Source of the DNA: Petrolisthes cinctipes
Lineage: Eukaryota; Arthropoda; Malacostraca; Decapoda; Porcellanidae
Assembly: GCA_033782935.1 (NCBI GenBank)
Contig: JAWQEG010000412.1
Span: 2,159,501-2,223,500 of the forward strand
DNA length: 64,000 nucleotides
Direction: 5' to 3'
In this document: in pieces, positions 10,772-20,974 of the stretch
Position numbering within the stretch: position 1 is the first letter of the stretch
Layout: every line of letters starts with the position of its first letter
Notes under the pieces: model-generated
What the model was told of the DNA's origin: nothing
Databases searched by the model: none
What the model saw: only the letters and a program-made list of their open reading frames with translations
Translations under genes and position numbers: made by a program

Positions 10772-12359
10772 GCTGTGACTTAACTAAGATGTCTTTTTTG
10801 TTTTTATTTACCTCTGAGTTGGATCATGAGAAGGCAAATTTTTTTTAACTTTTTTAATTAATGCTCACATTAACAATTCTTCAATATATTTATCCAGTAA
10901 TAAAATTTTTAAAAAATATATCCTGTATATATCTATATTTCCTTAGCCTACATAATTAAGCCTAAAAGTAGCACACACAAAAATAATCCTGAGTTACATA
11001 AAGTATCACATTTTGTTTAAAGGAAAAAATAAATAAACCTGAGTTGACACAGTATCACAGTTTCTGCAAAGGCAAAATATGTATAACACTTCCACTGTGC
11101 TAGTGGAGATGTGCAGGCAAGTAAAGAAGACAGCACTAAATATACAGTACAGCCTACCGTGCATTGGTCCCACACCATATGATTAGTGTAAGGGAAAGTT
11201 TGGAGTAAAGATTGTAGGTTGGAGAGGAGGGATGGAGGAGAGACTGAGCTTGAAAAGATGGATGGAGAAGAGATTGTAAGTTTGAGGATGGAAAAACCTA
11301 ACCTAATCATGTAGGGATTTTAAATCAGAAAAATATACAAAACTGCACTAAGCTTAAAACAAAGATATATAATTATATAGTACACAATGACATTGATTTC
11401 ATGTGTAATGCTGACTTTAAAAAATAAAATAAAATACTGTAACACAGGAGGAACATGACACAGAAGAACAAATCATAAATTAAGCATATTATTGGCACAC
11501 AACCATACTTCCTGAGATATATTGGTATTTATTGAAAGAATTACCGTTTTGCAGCAGTGTTGCCAGATCTGGCTGGGTGCCAGTATTTTACCCCCGTCAT
11601 TTATTGTACTTTACCACGGTTATTTCCCGGTAGTTTGCCCAGGTTAGGTCCCAGTAGTTTGGGTATTATTACAGAATAACTGGGTTTTGGCTAGGATCGC
11701 GCAGTGTTACCACATCTGGCTAGGTCCCGGAAATTTGCCCCAGTCACTTTATGATAGTTTATACTGGTTATATCCCGGTAGTTTACCCAGGTTAGGTCCC
11801 GGTAGTTTGCCCAGGTTAGGTCCCGGTAGTCTGCTGTGGTCTAGGTTAGGTTAGGTCAGGTCAGGTCAGGTAAGGTCAGACTAATTGGTAAATATTGAAT
11901 GAATTACCGTTATATGGTACGGTTTTTCTACCTTCATTACCCACTTATTTAGACCACTCTAAGACTGGCATTTTCTCCGCAAATGCCCCATTTCCAAGAT
12001 AGGGCATATTCAAATGGGGCATTTTGAAATTAGCTTGACCTTACCTGACCTGACCTAACCTAACCTAGACCGCATCAGACTACCGGGACCTAACCTGGGC
12101 AGACTACCGGGACCTAACCTGGGCAAACTACCGGGAAATAACCGTGGTAAAGTACAGAAAATGACCGGGCCAAAGTACTGGGACCTAGCCGGATCTGGCA
12201 ACACTGCTACAAAACGGTAATTCTTTCAATAAATACCGACTAATTTCCAAATTATGTTTGTAAAACGGGGCATCTCTAAGAGAAACACCATAGATGAAAA
12301 GTGTCTTAGAATGGTCCAAAATAGTGGGTAATGATACTAAAATATACATTATTGGTATA

Positions 12360-12570
12360 GTGAAACCAGCACAGCTGATTTGCTATAGAATAGGCCCCTT
12401 CGCAAGCCCAGGCCCCGTATAGGCATAATCTGGGTTGGAAGGGTCAATTCCGTGACGTTCATCAGAAGTAAATAAAATTCAAATCTGGCGCTGTACTGAT
12501 AGTGGAGCCACCTGGTGGTGGTGAGGTGAGGTATTAAGCCCCTCCTCCGCTGAATACCGCTCGTCCACTC
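12360..12570 (+). repeat. DIRS copy 1 left inverted terminal repeat
   Basis: Begins GTGAAACCAGCACAGCTGAT. It is near-identical, inverted, to 19533-19743. In the complete element the outer extension ATTATTGGTATA lies to its left. Confidence 0.9.
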
Positions 12571-15043
12571 TGTCGCGGAACACGTCTCAGTCAACATCTA
12601 CGCTCCTCGCTGCTACGCTATGGTATTGTGTCGCGTGTTCCTGCTAATTTTTCTTTTGTGTTCTAGTGGCTAGCCTGCTTTGCAGATGTATCATGTGTGT
12701 TTTCTAGGAGGGTTTTAGGTGTTTTGGGGGTTTTTTTCTTCGTTAGGACTTAGTTCTTTTCCTTAAGCGAAGGGGGCTTTTCAGCCCCTGTTTTCGGAGT
12801 GTTTCTCCGTCTGTCCCCCCTTTCACTGTTCCTCCTGCCACTAGTACATGCTTCGTGTGTATTTTATCGGGGTTTCTGGGGTTTTTTTAGCGAGGTTAGT
12901 GGGCGCCACGTGGGACTTCTCCGCCCCACGTGGTGAGCACATGGGGTCTTTGCAGCCCTTCCTCTTGCCTTCCCCGATTATTATGTGTCCCCTCTCGGTA
13001 AGGAGGAGTGAGAATTGTGCCCTGGTTCTCTCTTCCTCTCCCGGGCGGGGGTTTTTTATTTTATTTTTGGGGTTTTTCCATTATTTTCAGCCTGGAGTGT
13101 TTCTTCTCAGGCTATCGGGTCCCCTCCTACCCCTCCTTCTGGTTCATTCTGTCCGGGGGGCCCTTATTTACCCGCTCCATGTGGCGGACTGTTTTGGTTT
13201 TATGGGGTTTTTCCCTGGGCGGCTGCGCGAGTGTGGGGGATCGTGTCCTGGTCCCCAGGTACAGCGGGCGTGTCCCGCGCTTCTTTCCTTCGGGGAGGAT
13301 GGGTTTCGTGTCTTCTGTGTTCCAGTGTTTGCACGTGTTAACCCATGTTTGTGTATTCTTTTCTCCCTCAGCCTACTCGTGCCCTTTGTGCTGCCTCAGG
13401 ATGTACCGTGCGGGTCTCGCCTGACGGACACCTGCACTGTTCACCTCACGCACCCTGCTTCACTCCCTTGGGTTACGACCCTTTGGCGTGTGGTGTGTGC
13501 CGCCCCTGGGCTGAGTTGTGTCGGGTTACCTCCCCTTCTGCCCGCTCCAAGCTCCCTGCCCTTGCTTCTCTTCGTATGGCGTGGACGAGGGCTAGGAGAA
13601 TGGCCCACAAACGAGACGGTTCTTCTTTGGCGTGGGTGGACCCGATTTTGGGAGCGGACCTGGGTTTATTCAGGACCCGTTACCCTTCTTCCTGTCTCTC
13701 GGAGTCTCAGGGGCTAGAACCTCCTGAGGCCCGAGAGATTGAGCCTCCTTCCCTAGGCGGTACTACGACTCCTTCTCGGGGCTTATCCCCCCGGGAAACG
13801 AGCGAGTCTGTCGCGCTGGTTCTCCCGACTGCCTCACCGGTACAAGGGCCCAGCAGGGAACCCCCAGCTTCGCCTCCTGCTAGAGCTGGCTCCTCAGGCC
13901 TCTCTAGAGGACGCAAGCGTTCAGCTAAGAGGTCCCGCCACTCCAGGAAGTCCCGTGCTCGTCGCCGTTCTCCTTCCTCCTCTTCTTCGTCGTCCTCTTC
14001 CTCTTCTTTGTCGTCGGGGAGCTCTCCTTCGCCCGCCCGCAAATCCCGCAGGGGTAAGTGGGGGGGGACAGCCCCTCATCGAGGAAGATAGTTAAGATCT
14101 TCCACGCCCTTATTCCTCACGCTTTTCCTGGGGCTTCCGTCGCGCAGCCTCCGGCTGTCGCTACGGAACCCGCTCCTGTTCCCCCGCCTCCCGCTGCTGC
14201 TCCCGTCGAGGGCGCGAGTCCTCCCGGGGATGTGGGAGTCCTTTTCGTGCCTCCCGTTTCCCCGGGGCTCGAGTCTCCGTCGGGGGACGTAGCTGAGGAG
14301 TTGGTTACCTCCGCACCTCCGTCCCCATCACCCCCTCCTTCGGGAGACGGATACCTTCCCTACTCTTGGTCTCTTCTCCCTCCTTCCTGGACCCACTCTT
14401 CGGAGGAGGGCAGACTGGTGGCTTGGTCTCCGGACACGGCTCAACCAGACGTGTGGATCCGGAGGGATGACGTCGTGGTGAAGTGGGGGGCGGATGAGAA
14501 GGGCGAGGCTATTCCCTTCTACAAGGTCCGTCCTATCTCAACGCCCGTACCCACTTCATCTAGGGTGTCCTCTGCGGCGACCCTGGACGCGATGGGTTTT
14601 CTGGTGGAGTACAGCCAGCTACACTTGTCCGGGACTTGGAGGATTGACCGCTCCCACGGTAACACGGCTCTCCTCCTTTCCCCGGACGCGTACTTCCCAG
14701 GGGATAAGGGCGAAGGGGACCTGGACATTCCAGCCCTTCTCCTTAAGTCCCTGGACCACCAGAGAAACAACGCGCCCAGGAAGCCCCCTCCTCCGTCTTT
14801 CCCCGTCATCCTCCCTCATTCCCGGGCCCCCCCGGGCTTGAGGGAGTGCCTGTGGAAGACGGAGAAGGAGCCCCCGGTCCCCTATCAGCTGAAGGAGCCC
14901 GATGGCAAGTTGCGACAGGCGGAGTCTGCTACCCGTCTAGAGTTGGCCCACACCATCTCCACGGGGGCAGCCGCCTCGTTGATTAGGGACTGCCTCAACG
15001 CCCTAACCAACTCCTACCACGAGATGTCGGGTGTACAGCTAGC

Positions 15044-15160
15044 GTGAGTACCTTACTCGTGTGTCATGTTTTTTAGGGATACTGGGTAGAGGGTCTCTCT
15101 GTTACTCCCGGGTACTTATCCCCGGGTTCGCTCGGTTTTTTCCTTGTTTACCCCTTACAG
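15044..15160 (+). other. Predicted spliceosomal intron in DIRS copy 1 gag
   Basis: GTGAGT donor, TTACCCCTTACAG acceptor, 117 bp. Splicing joins QLA to DTLSSMATV in frame. Unspliced, the frame stops at once (TGA at 15045). Copy 2 has the same intron at 50286-50404. Confidence 0.75.
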
Positions 15161-15421
15161 TGACACCCTCTCTTCCATGGCCACCGTGATGGAGGGCGTG
15201 GCGGCGATGGCGACCCACTTCATGCGGGAGGAGGCGAAGGCGTTCGCCGAGGCGAGACTGGCAGCCCGCCAGGCGGCGGCTAAATCTGCGCCGGAGATGG
15301 CACAGAGGGGAGTGGTGCGAGCTGCCCCCTTGTCCCCTGCCCTCTTTGACCAACCGGCGACAGACACGATCTTCGCCTCCCTCCCAGCGGTAATCAATTT
15401 ACCAAAACCCTCCACCTCCAA

Positions 15422-15517
15422 GTACCTCTCGTGTTCGTCTTACCCGAGTTGTCACGGGGGTGAAATGAAAGGATTTTCAGGTCTACTTTGGTTCCTAATC
15501 ATTCTGTTTGTCCGTAG
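15422..15517 (+). other. Predicted second intron of DIRS copy 1 gag
   Basis: 96 bp, acceptor TTTGTCCGTAG. The donor reads GTACCT because the TAAG present in copy 2 is missing. The length is a multiple of three with no stop, so this copy can also be read through unspliced. Confidence 0.55.
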
Positions 15518-17824
15518 GCCACGTGCCCCACAGCCAGCCAGACCAGCCTACCAGCCCCGGAGGCCCTCCCAGCCCTCCAGGCTACCGAGGCCCTCCTATC
15601 CCACTCCCCCGAGAGCACACAACAGGCCCTCCCAGAGGGGCCAGCAGCCGTTTCGAGGAAGGGGACAGGGCTCCAAGTCCTACTCGAAGCCCAAGTCCTC
15701 CTTCAACCACCCCTACCAGAAGGACCGCACCACTTGAGGGTCCCACTCTGGGCTGCCTCACAGGGTGGTCAGCAGCCTGGCCCACCCACGGCTGGGCAGC
15801 AAGGATAATTCGCCAGGGCCTGTCATGGCCCTGGATTACTGTTCCGGTGAGTAACGGTCATCTTTCCTTTCTGACATGAATTATGCCTAATCCCGTCCTT
15901 GGGCTACCGTTAGGTCAAAATCAGATTTTCCCTTGCGGTCAAAATCTCTGCCTCACCTGTCATTTACCCCCCAACCACCCCCGGGTCCCTCGGGCCCCGG
16001 GGGATTAGGATTAACGGTACTCTCACTGACACCTGTCTTCTCCCGTTACAGCCACTACGTCTACCTCCTGCCTCAACCAAAGTGTCACTTTTGGTCGTCC
16101 CGCATGTGTTAGAAATGCGGGAAAAAGGGGTAGTGGAGCGGGCGACGGGAAGGGTCTTTCTTTCTCGTTTATTCACGGTCCCCAAAAAGGACCAGGGAAA
16201 AACGAGATTGGTGATGGACCTGAGCAAGCTAAACAAATTCGTGAAAACTTTACATTTCAGGATGGTTTCGGTTGCTCAGGTCCGCACAGTTCTGAGGAAG
16301 GGAGACTGGTTAGCATCCCTGGATCTCAAGGATGCGTACTGGCACGTCCCGATCCACCCCAGGTTTCGCCGCTTTCTGGCCTTCCAGGTGGGGACCGAGA
16401 CGTTCCAGTTTACCAGGCTCCCTTTCGGTCTTTCTCTAGCTCCGCGAGTCTTCACAAAACTCGTGAGGGTGGTGGCATCCCGTCTGGCAGAGGCGGGTGT
16501 TCCCACCCTCATGTACCTGGACGATTGGTTGCTTCACGCCCCTTCCAAGGAGCAGGAAGCAAACAACGTCCGGGTAGCGAGGGGAGTGCTAGAGGAAATG
16601 GGGTTCCTGTTGAACATCCCCAAGTCCTGTCTCACCCCCACTCGCAAGCTGTGTTGGCTAGGAATAGAGTGGGACTCTCTTTCGGCCACCCTCTCTCTCG
16701 CTCCAGACAACGCCCGCCGGACCCTCCGCCACGTCCGCCAGGCGCATTTTTCCCGTACTTTCTCTCGCCGCCAGTGGGAATCATTGCTCGGGTCCCTAAA
16801 TTTCGCGGCCCCTGCAATGCCCCTGGGACGATTGAAACACAGGAGGCTGACGAGGGAGGTAAACCTCCACCTGTCCCCCGCACACAGGGACCTTCCCAGG
16901 CAAGTGTCCCCCTCTCTCCACCGCCTCCTTCGCCCCTGGCTACGTCCCGGTGCCCTGCGTCAGCGGGTCCCCTGGGTGTTCCCTCCCCCGGGGATCACGG
17001 TGGCGACAGACGCATCGGACGTAGGCTGGGGATACCAGTCTTGCCTGGGACATCAACGGTGCGGGGGATGGAAGGAAGGGGAAAGGCTACTGCACATCAA
17101 CGCCCGGGAGTTGATGGTAGCGAAGGAATGGCTCAACAGACACCCTCAGTTTGCCAGGATAGGCGTCCGCTTCGATATGGACAACGTTGCGGCCGTGCAG
17201 TGCCTACAGAGACAGGGCACCGCACGGTCGGAAATTCTCCTGTCCCTGTCAGAACAGATTTTCGCAATAGCGGCCAAGAGGGACATTCACCTCTCGGCCC
17301 GCTACGTGCCAGGGCGGGAGAACGATTGAGCGGACGCCCTATCCAGGTTCAGGGGGACGTCAGTCGAGTGGCAACTGCGTCCCCTTGTGTTCGAGTCTCT
17401 CTGCCTTCGCTACGGGACACCGGAGGTGGACCTATTCGCCTCCCCATCCACGGCCCTACTCCCTCTGTTCCTGACATTCTCATCCAGAACAGAGGCGGGA
17501 GGCCCAGACGCCTTCACGGAGGACTGGAACAGGTGGGGTCATCTCTACCTCTTCCCACCCCCAGCCACTTCAGTCCTCCTGAAGGCGATCCTCAAGCTGC
17601 GCACGTTCAGGGGGAAGGTTCTCCTCATAGCCCCCCTCTGGCCAGCACAGCCGTGGTTCGGAGAGTTGTCCCGGTGGTGCCCTCATCCCCTTCAGTTGGG
17701 ATCGGCGTGCCTCTCCAGCACCCTGTCTGCACCACTCCAAGCGTCACTGAAACTACACGCTTGGAGTTTCTACGGGGAGTCCTCAGCAAAAGGTTCACTA
17801 AGGAGACAGTGGACAAGATGTTGA
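15518..17824 (+). pseudogene. DIRS copy 1 reverse transcriptase / RNase H, one stop
   Basis: Pol begins in a frame overlapping gag, with CLTGWSAAWPTHGW and IIRQGLSWPW, the usual lead-in of DIRS polymerases. It crosses a predicted intron (15847-16051) and continues PLRLPPASTKVSLL. Reverse transcriptase: SRLFTVPKKDQGKTR, DLSKLNKFV, SLDLKDAYWHVPI, LPFGLSLAPRVF and the catalytic MYLDDWLL at about 16511. RNase H: ITVATDASDVGWGY, INARELMV, FDMDNVAAV, then REND followed by TGA at 17327-17329, where copy 2 has Trp. The frame then stays open through the DIRS tail domain (GTPEVDLFAS, IAPLWPAQPWF) to 17824, overlapping the recombinase. Confidence 0.9.
15847..16051 (+). other. Predicted intron in DIRS copy 1 pol
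   Basis: GTGAGT donor, CTCCCGTTACAG acceptor, 205 bp, phase 0. Removing it fuses WITVP to PLRLPPAS and opens one continuous polymerase frame. Copy 2 keeps it at 51103-51328. Confidence 0.75.
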
Positions 17825-18804
17825 GGGCTCATCGTCAGTCTTCGGTGCGACAATACGAATCGTGCTGGAAAAGATTCCAGGACTTCTTGCGAAGACACCC
17901 CTCCAGGGTCATCTCGGAGGACACAGTCCTGGAATTCCTCACGTGGCTCGCCGATTCCACCAACAGGGCCCCGGCGACGGTGCTTGCGCATCACGCAGCC
18001 CTGTCTGATCCCCTCCTCCTGGGTTTTAACATTAAGGTTTCGGAGAGGCCTCTCTCTCTCCTGAGGATGGGGATTCGGGCGGGGACCGCACCTCACCGGG
18101 CCCAGACACCCTCCTGGTCCCTTCATCGTGTCCTTTCCTACCTGACCTTCGAGGGGGTCCCTCTGGAGGTTTGTCACCTCCTCCAGAAAGCTCTCTTCCT
18201 GCTCGCCTTAGCTACAGGTTACAGAGCTTCTCAGTTGGCAGCCCTGACCCGTCACACAGCCTTTTCTTCAGTAACTCCTAACCTTACTTCCTTAACCATT
18301 TCCCCCTCTCCTGCTTTTCTAGCTAAAAAAGAGCAGGCTGACGACAGAATTGGCCCTCTCGCAGTACCCTCGTTCCTGAGGGATGGAAATTTCCACCCCC
18401 TCTGCCCAGTCCACGCCTTTGTTGCATACGTGGAGGCGACGAGAGGGGCTTCTCCGGACCACCTCTTCTACAACTCTAGGTCCGGTAACCCTCTCTTCCC
18501 TAGGTTAATCGCTCGCCTTCTCTGCCGAGTGATAGAGAACGGGGATCCCGGACACGCCCCGAGGGCTCACAGCGTTAGGGGCGTGGCCGCCTCCCTCGCC
18601 TTCCTCAGGACTCACTCGGTGGAGAGGGTCAGGGATTTGGGGGGCTGGGCGTCCACTTCCTCCTTCAGGACGAGGTACCTGTTCCACTCGCTCTCCCCTA
18701 CCCCCTGTGTGGCTATGGGTACTCCACCTTCTATTCCCCAGGGTCCCCGCGGGAGACACATGGGGGGGAGGGGCCGCCCGAAGAGAAAAGGTCGGGTGAT
18801 TTAA
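17818..18804 (+). CDS. DIRS copy 1 tyrosine recombinase
   Basis: Integrase of the DIRS element, replacing the DDE integrase of LTR retrotransposons. The frame is open from well before 17818, where it overlaps the polymerase tail, to TAA at 18802-18804. I give the ATG at 17818 as a minimum start. N-terminal SAM-like core-binding domain: HRQSSVRQYESCWKRFQDFL. Catalytic residues: Arg in ATGYRASQLAAL, His and Arg in HSVRGVAASLA, Trp in DLGGWAS and the nucleophilic Tyr in SFRTRYLF. The C-terminal tail is basic (GRGRPKRKGR). It is intact by inspection, so this copy could supply recombinase even though its gag and pol are damaged. A polyadenylation signal follows near 18897. Confidence 0.88.
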   Translation: MLRAHRQSSVRQYESCWKRFQDFLRRHPSRVISEDTVLEFLTWLADSTNRAPATVLAHHAALSDPLLLGFNIKVSERPLSLLRMGIRAGTAPHRAQTPSWSLHRVLSYLTFEGVPLEVCHLLQKALFLLALATGYRASQLAALTRHTAFSSVTPNLTSLTISPSPAFLAKKEQADDRIGPLAVPSFLRDGNFHPLCPVHAFVAYVEATRGASPDHLFYNSRSGNPLFPRLIARLLCRVIENGDPGHAPRAHSVRGVAASLAFLRTHSVERVRDLGGWASTSSFRTRYLFHSLSPTPCVAMGTPPSIPQGPRGRHMGGRGRPKRKGRVI

Positions 18805-19377
18805 GTCCCGTCACATCATCCCATACCTCATCCACATCTTGTACAGCTTCATACTCATCCCCATTCTTTACGTGTACATATGGTGAGAGAGACTAAAATA
18901 AATTACATTGTTACGGAATTCTTGTGTATTCATTTTCCAAACAATTACTTTACTACGATGAGTGACAGGAGATATTATTACACAGGATATCTGGATCCTA
19001 GTGTCCTACTTCATCCCCTCGGGATCACATTACCTGAGCGAGGGCCATAGCCCTAACTCAGAAGACTTGAATAAAGGGGGGGGGGAAGGGGGGGGGGGGT
19101 TTGCCATGGGCACCTACCCCCTCCTCTCCTAGGCCCGAACCCTCGAGTCTGCCTATAAAGACTTTATATGTAACAATTCTGGTCTATAACAGAATGGTCT
19201 ACGGTTATATGGTATAAGCTACTTCTCCCCCACCACGGCTATTCACCTAGCCAGTGTCGGGAGGGGCGTTAGCTGCTGCCTCACCGGGCTCGGTTCTTTC
19301 CTGCCCTCCTCTCTCAACCACTCTTAACTAGCACGTGATTGCCTCCACCTCACCTCCCACCTACCGCATCGCATGCA
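18805..19377 (+). other. DIRS copy 1 3' non-coding region
   Basis: AATAAA near 18897 and again near 19071 (before a G-run at 19077), otherwise non-coding. The equivalent region of copy 2 is 54077-54661. Confidence 0.6.
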
Positions 19378-19479
19378 TAGCAAATCAGCTGTGCTGGTTT
19401 CACTATACCAATAATAGTGCATTTGTCGCGGCTTCTAGCCGCTTAAATTGTATTTATTGGTTGTGAAACCAGCACAGCT
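19378..19479 (+). repeat. DIRS copy 1 internal complementary region
   Basis: The first part is the complement of the left end (TAGCAAATCAGCTGTGCTGG, ACTATACCAATAAT). The second part is the complement of the right end (TAGTGCATTTGTCGCGGCTT to ACCAGCACAGCT). This joint lets the linear RNA template be closed into a circle in DIRS replication models. Confidence 0.88.
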
Positions 19480-19532
19480 TCTACTGTCCCACCCACCTCC
19501 CGATGCGGCAGGCACTCACTTCTTTCTCATTG

Positions 19533-19743
19533 GAGTGGGCGAGCGGTATTCAGCGGAGGAGGGGCTTAATACCTCACCTCACCACCACCAGGTGGCTCCA
19601 CTATCAGTACAGCGCCAGATTTGAATTTTATTTACTTCTGATGAACGTCACGGAATTGACCCTTCCAACCCAGATTATGCCTATACGGGGCCTGGGCTTG
19701 TGAAGGGGCCTATTCTATAGCAAATCAGCTGTGCTGGTTTCAC
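19533..19743 (-). repeat. DIRS copy 1 right inverted terminal repeat
   Basis: Inverted match of 12360-12570 with only a few differences. It is followed by the right extension AACCAATAAATACAATTTAA, which ends near 19791. Confidence 0.9.
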
Positions 19744-20577
19744 AACCAATAAATACAATTTAAGCGGCTAGAAGCCGCGACAAATGCACTAATATAGTGA
19801 ACCCAGTTCTTCTGTAAATTTACCGTAGTTTGCCCAGGTTAGGTCCCGGTAGTCTGATGCGGTCTAGGTTAGGTTAGGTTAGGTTAGGTCAGGTGAGGTC
19901 AGGCTAATTTCAAAATGCCCCATTTGAATATGCCCTATCTTGGAAATGGGGCATTTGTGGAGGAAATGCCATTGAGGAAAATAGTCTTAGAATGGTCTAA
20001 ATAAGTGGGTAATGAAGGTAGAAAAAACGTACACAATAACGGTAATTCTTTCAATATTTACCGATATATTTCATTTGTAATTGATATGAACTTAATATAT
20101 ATAATACTATACTGCACTTTAATATAAGAGGAACATATAAGAGGCGCTCTTATTACGTGTTTACAATACACAGCTGATATGATTCTTCTTCCCCATTGGC
20201 TGGAAAAAGCGGGAACTACTTGAAAGCTCCTTCCTGATTGGCTAAAGGACTTAGAAACTCCGAGAGGATTTAGGAACTCCTAAGTGTTAGGAAGGGTTTA
20301 GGAACTCCCCAGAATGTTTTGAGTATGGGCACTTAGGAAACGAGATAGGAGTTCCTAACCTGTTCCTACACTAGGCATTCCTAAGTGAGATAGGAAGGCT
20401 AATTTAGGAACTTTTTGAGTATCCGGCCCCTGGACGACTACTATACAATGCCAAGAAACAGACACCCCCATTTGTAACATTAAGGTCGTCTGTTTCCTGG
20501 CATAGTTTGGAGGAATAAGTAGCCTTCCCATTTACCATAAAGACAATATCCCCTTAATCGCTTAATGTGTGCGTGTA

Positions 20578-20905
20578 TTTTTTTTTTTTTTTTTTTTTTC
20601 ATGTTCCGACATTGGACACAGCCCGTTTCTGTGGCCCAGGTCAATTGCTAATCACACACACGCACGTCACGACTTCCGAACTGGCACCCAGCCACAGAGG
20701 GAAGGAAGTGCGAGTAATTTCCAAATACTGCAGCTGTTATGGTACCAGCGAGAGTATTTTATGACGTTCGGTGCCATTATAGTTAGTGCCTGATACTCAA
20801 TTTGGAAGCATAAATATTCTCAGTCCCTTACCTGAGAGGACTCGATCTCCTGACTTATAGGTTACGAGTCCATAATACTAACCACTCAACCATCTCTCTT
20901 ACAAT
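20578..20905 (-). mobile_element. tRNA-derived SINE
   Basis: On the minus strand the head at 20905-20835 resembles a tRNA (GGTTGAGTGGTTAG as A box, GGAGATCGAGTCCT as B box). The body is unrelated, and the 3' end is a 22-base A-tail (20578-20599 as T on plus). CACACATT flanks both sides and may be the target duplication within the TG minisatellite. Confidence 0.65.
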
Positions 20906-20965
20906 GTGTGTGTAGTAAATTAGAAGATGGCACTTGATGTGTATGTGTGTGTAGCAGATTAAACG
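20904..20965. repeat. TG-rich minisatellite, second cluster
   Basis: Two units of GTGTGTGTAGTAAATTAGAAG type. Confidence 0.75.
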
Positions 20966-20974
20966 ATGGTATCC

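Larger units (their letters stand above)
12983..15737 (+). pseudogene. DIRS copy 1 gag, frameshifted, with introns
   Basis: Putative nucleocapsid protein. A Cys/His-rich N-terminus (GCTVRVSPDGHLHCSPHAPC then CGVCRPW) is followed by a Ser-rich stretch with RS-like blocks (residues of 13970-14035), a conserved middle domain (DAYFPGDKGEGDLDIPALLL) and an Arg/Pro-rich tail. A one-base loss in a G-run at about 14058 moves the frame, whereas copy 2 reads through. GT-AG introns are apparent at 15044-15160 and 15422-15517. A possible leader exon ATG at 12983 would splice at 12998 to 13372 in phase. Gag ends at TGA 15735. Confidence 0.8.
12348..19791 (+). mobile_element. DIRS-like tyrosine-recombinase retrotransposon, copy 1
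   Basis: A 7.4-kb element with the full DIRS plan: inverted terminal repeats of about 211 bp (12360-12570 and 19533-19743), unequal terminal extensions, and an internal complementary region (19378-19479) that joins the complements of both outer ends. Gene order is gag, reverse transcriptase/RNase H, tyrosine recombinase. No target duplication, as expected for circle integration by a recombinase. It sits inside the foldback element. Gag has a frameshift and pol one stop, but the recombinase is open. Confidence 0.93.
11524..20062. mobile_element. Foldback (long inverted-repeat) DNA element with 8-bp duplication
   Basis: Outer ends GGTATTTATTGAAAGAATTA (11524) and, inverted, GGTAAATATTGAAAGAATTA (ending 20062), flanked by a perfect 8-bp duplication GATATATT (11516-11523 and 20063-20070). 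Without the DIRS insertion it is about 1.1 kb. Almost all of it is inverted repeat: internal ends recur near 11887 and 12237, with arms of CCGGTAGTTTGCCCAGGTTA and complements, and a core of AGGTTAGGTTAGG. No coding capacity. The duplication length fits hAT-like transposition. Confidence 0.82.
10123..20429 (+). mobile_element. PIF/Harbinger element (contains foldback and DIRS insertions)
   Basis: Ends GGGCCGGATACTCAAAA (10123-10139) and its complement (to 20429), with imperfect TTAGGAA-rich subterminal inverted repeats. The 3-bp direct duplication CTG at 10120-10122 and 20430-20432 fits the CWG target known for animal Harbingers. Without the nested insertions the element is about 1.76 kb. It keeps only the N-terminal part of a transposase and no recognisable Myb-like partner gene, so it is an internally deleted, non-autonomous copy. 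Confidence 0.85.
10093..20558. mobile_element. TTAA-type hairpin MITE split by the Harbinger nest
   Basis: The left part (GGGAGATTCTCTTGGTGGTA, ending at 10122) and the right part (from 20433, GACGACTACTATACAATGCC through ATATCCCCTTAA) together form one complete member of the hairpin family. The element between them carries a CTG duplication. Joining the halves restores the usual family hairpin order, which confirms the insertion point. Confidence 0.75.

Noticed and set aside
13008..13717. Several overlapping ORFs in the 5' region of DIRS copy 1
   Set aside because: T/G-rich leader with low-complexity hydrophobic translations that are not conserved in frame with copy 2.
14519..15421. Minus-strand ORFs opposite DIRS gag and pol (also 49761-50061, 51682-52329)
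   Set aside because: GC-rich antisense shadows of coding sequence with no independent motif.
16525..17817. Long open frame upstream of the DIRS recombinase in copy 1
   Set aside because: The first 430 or so codons overlap the polymerase in another frame and have no family motif. Only the end of this frame is recombinase.
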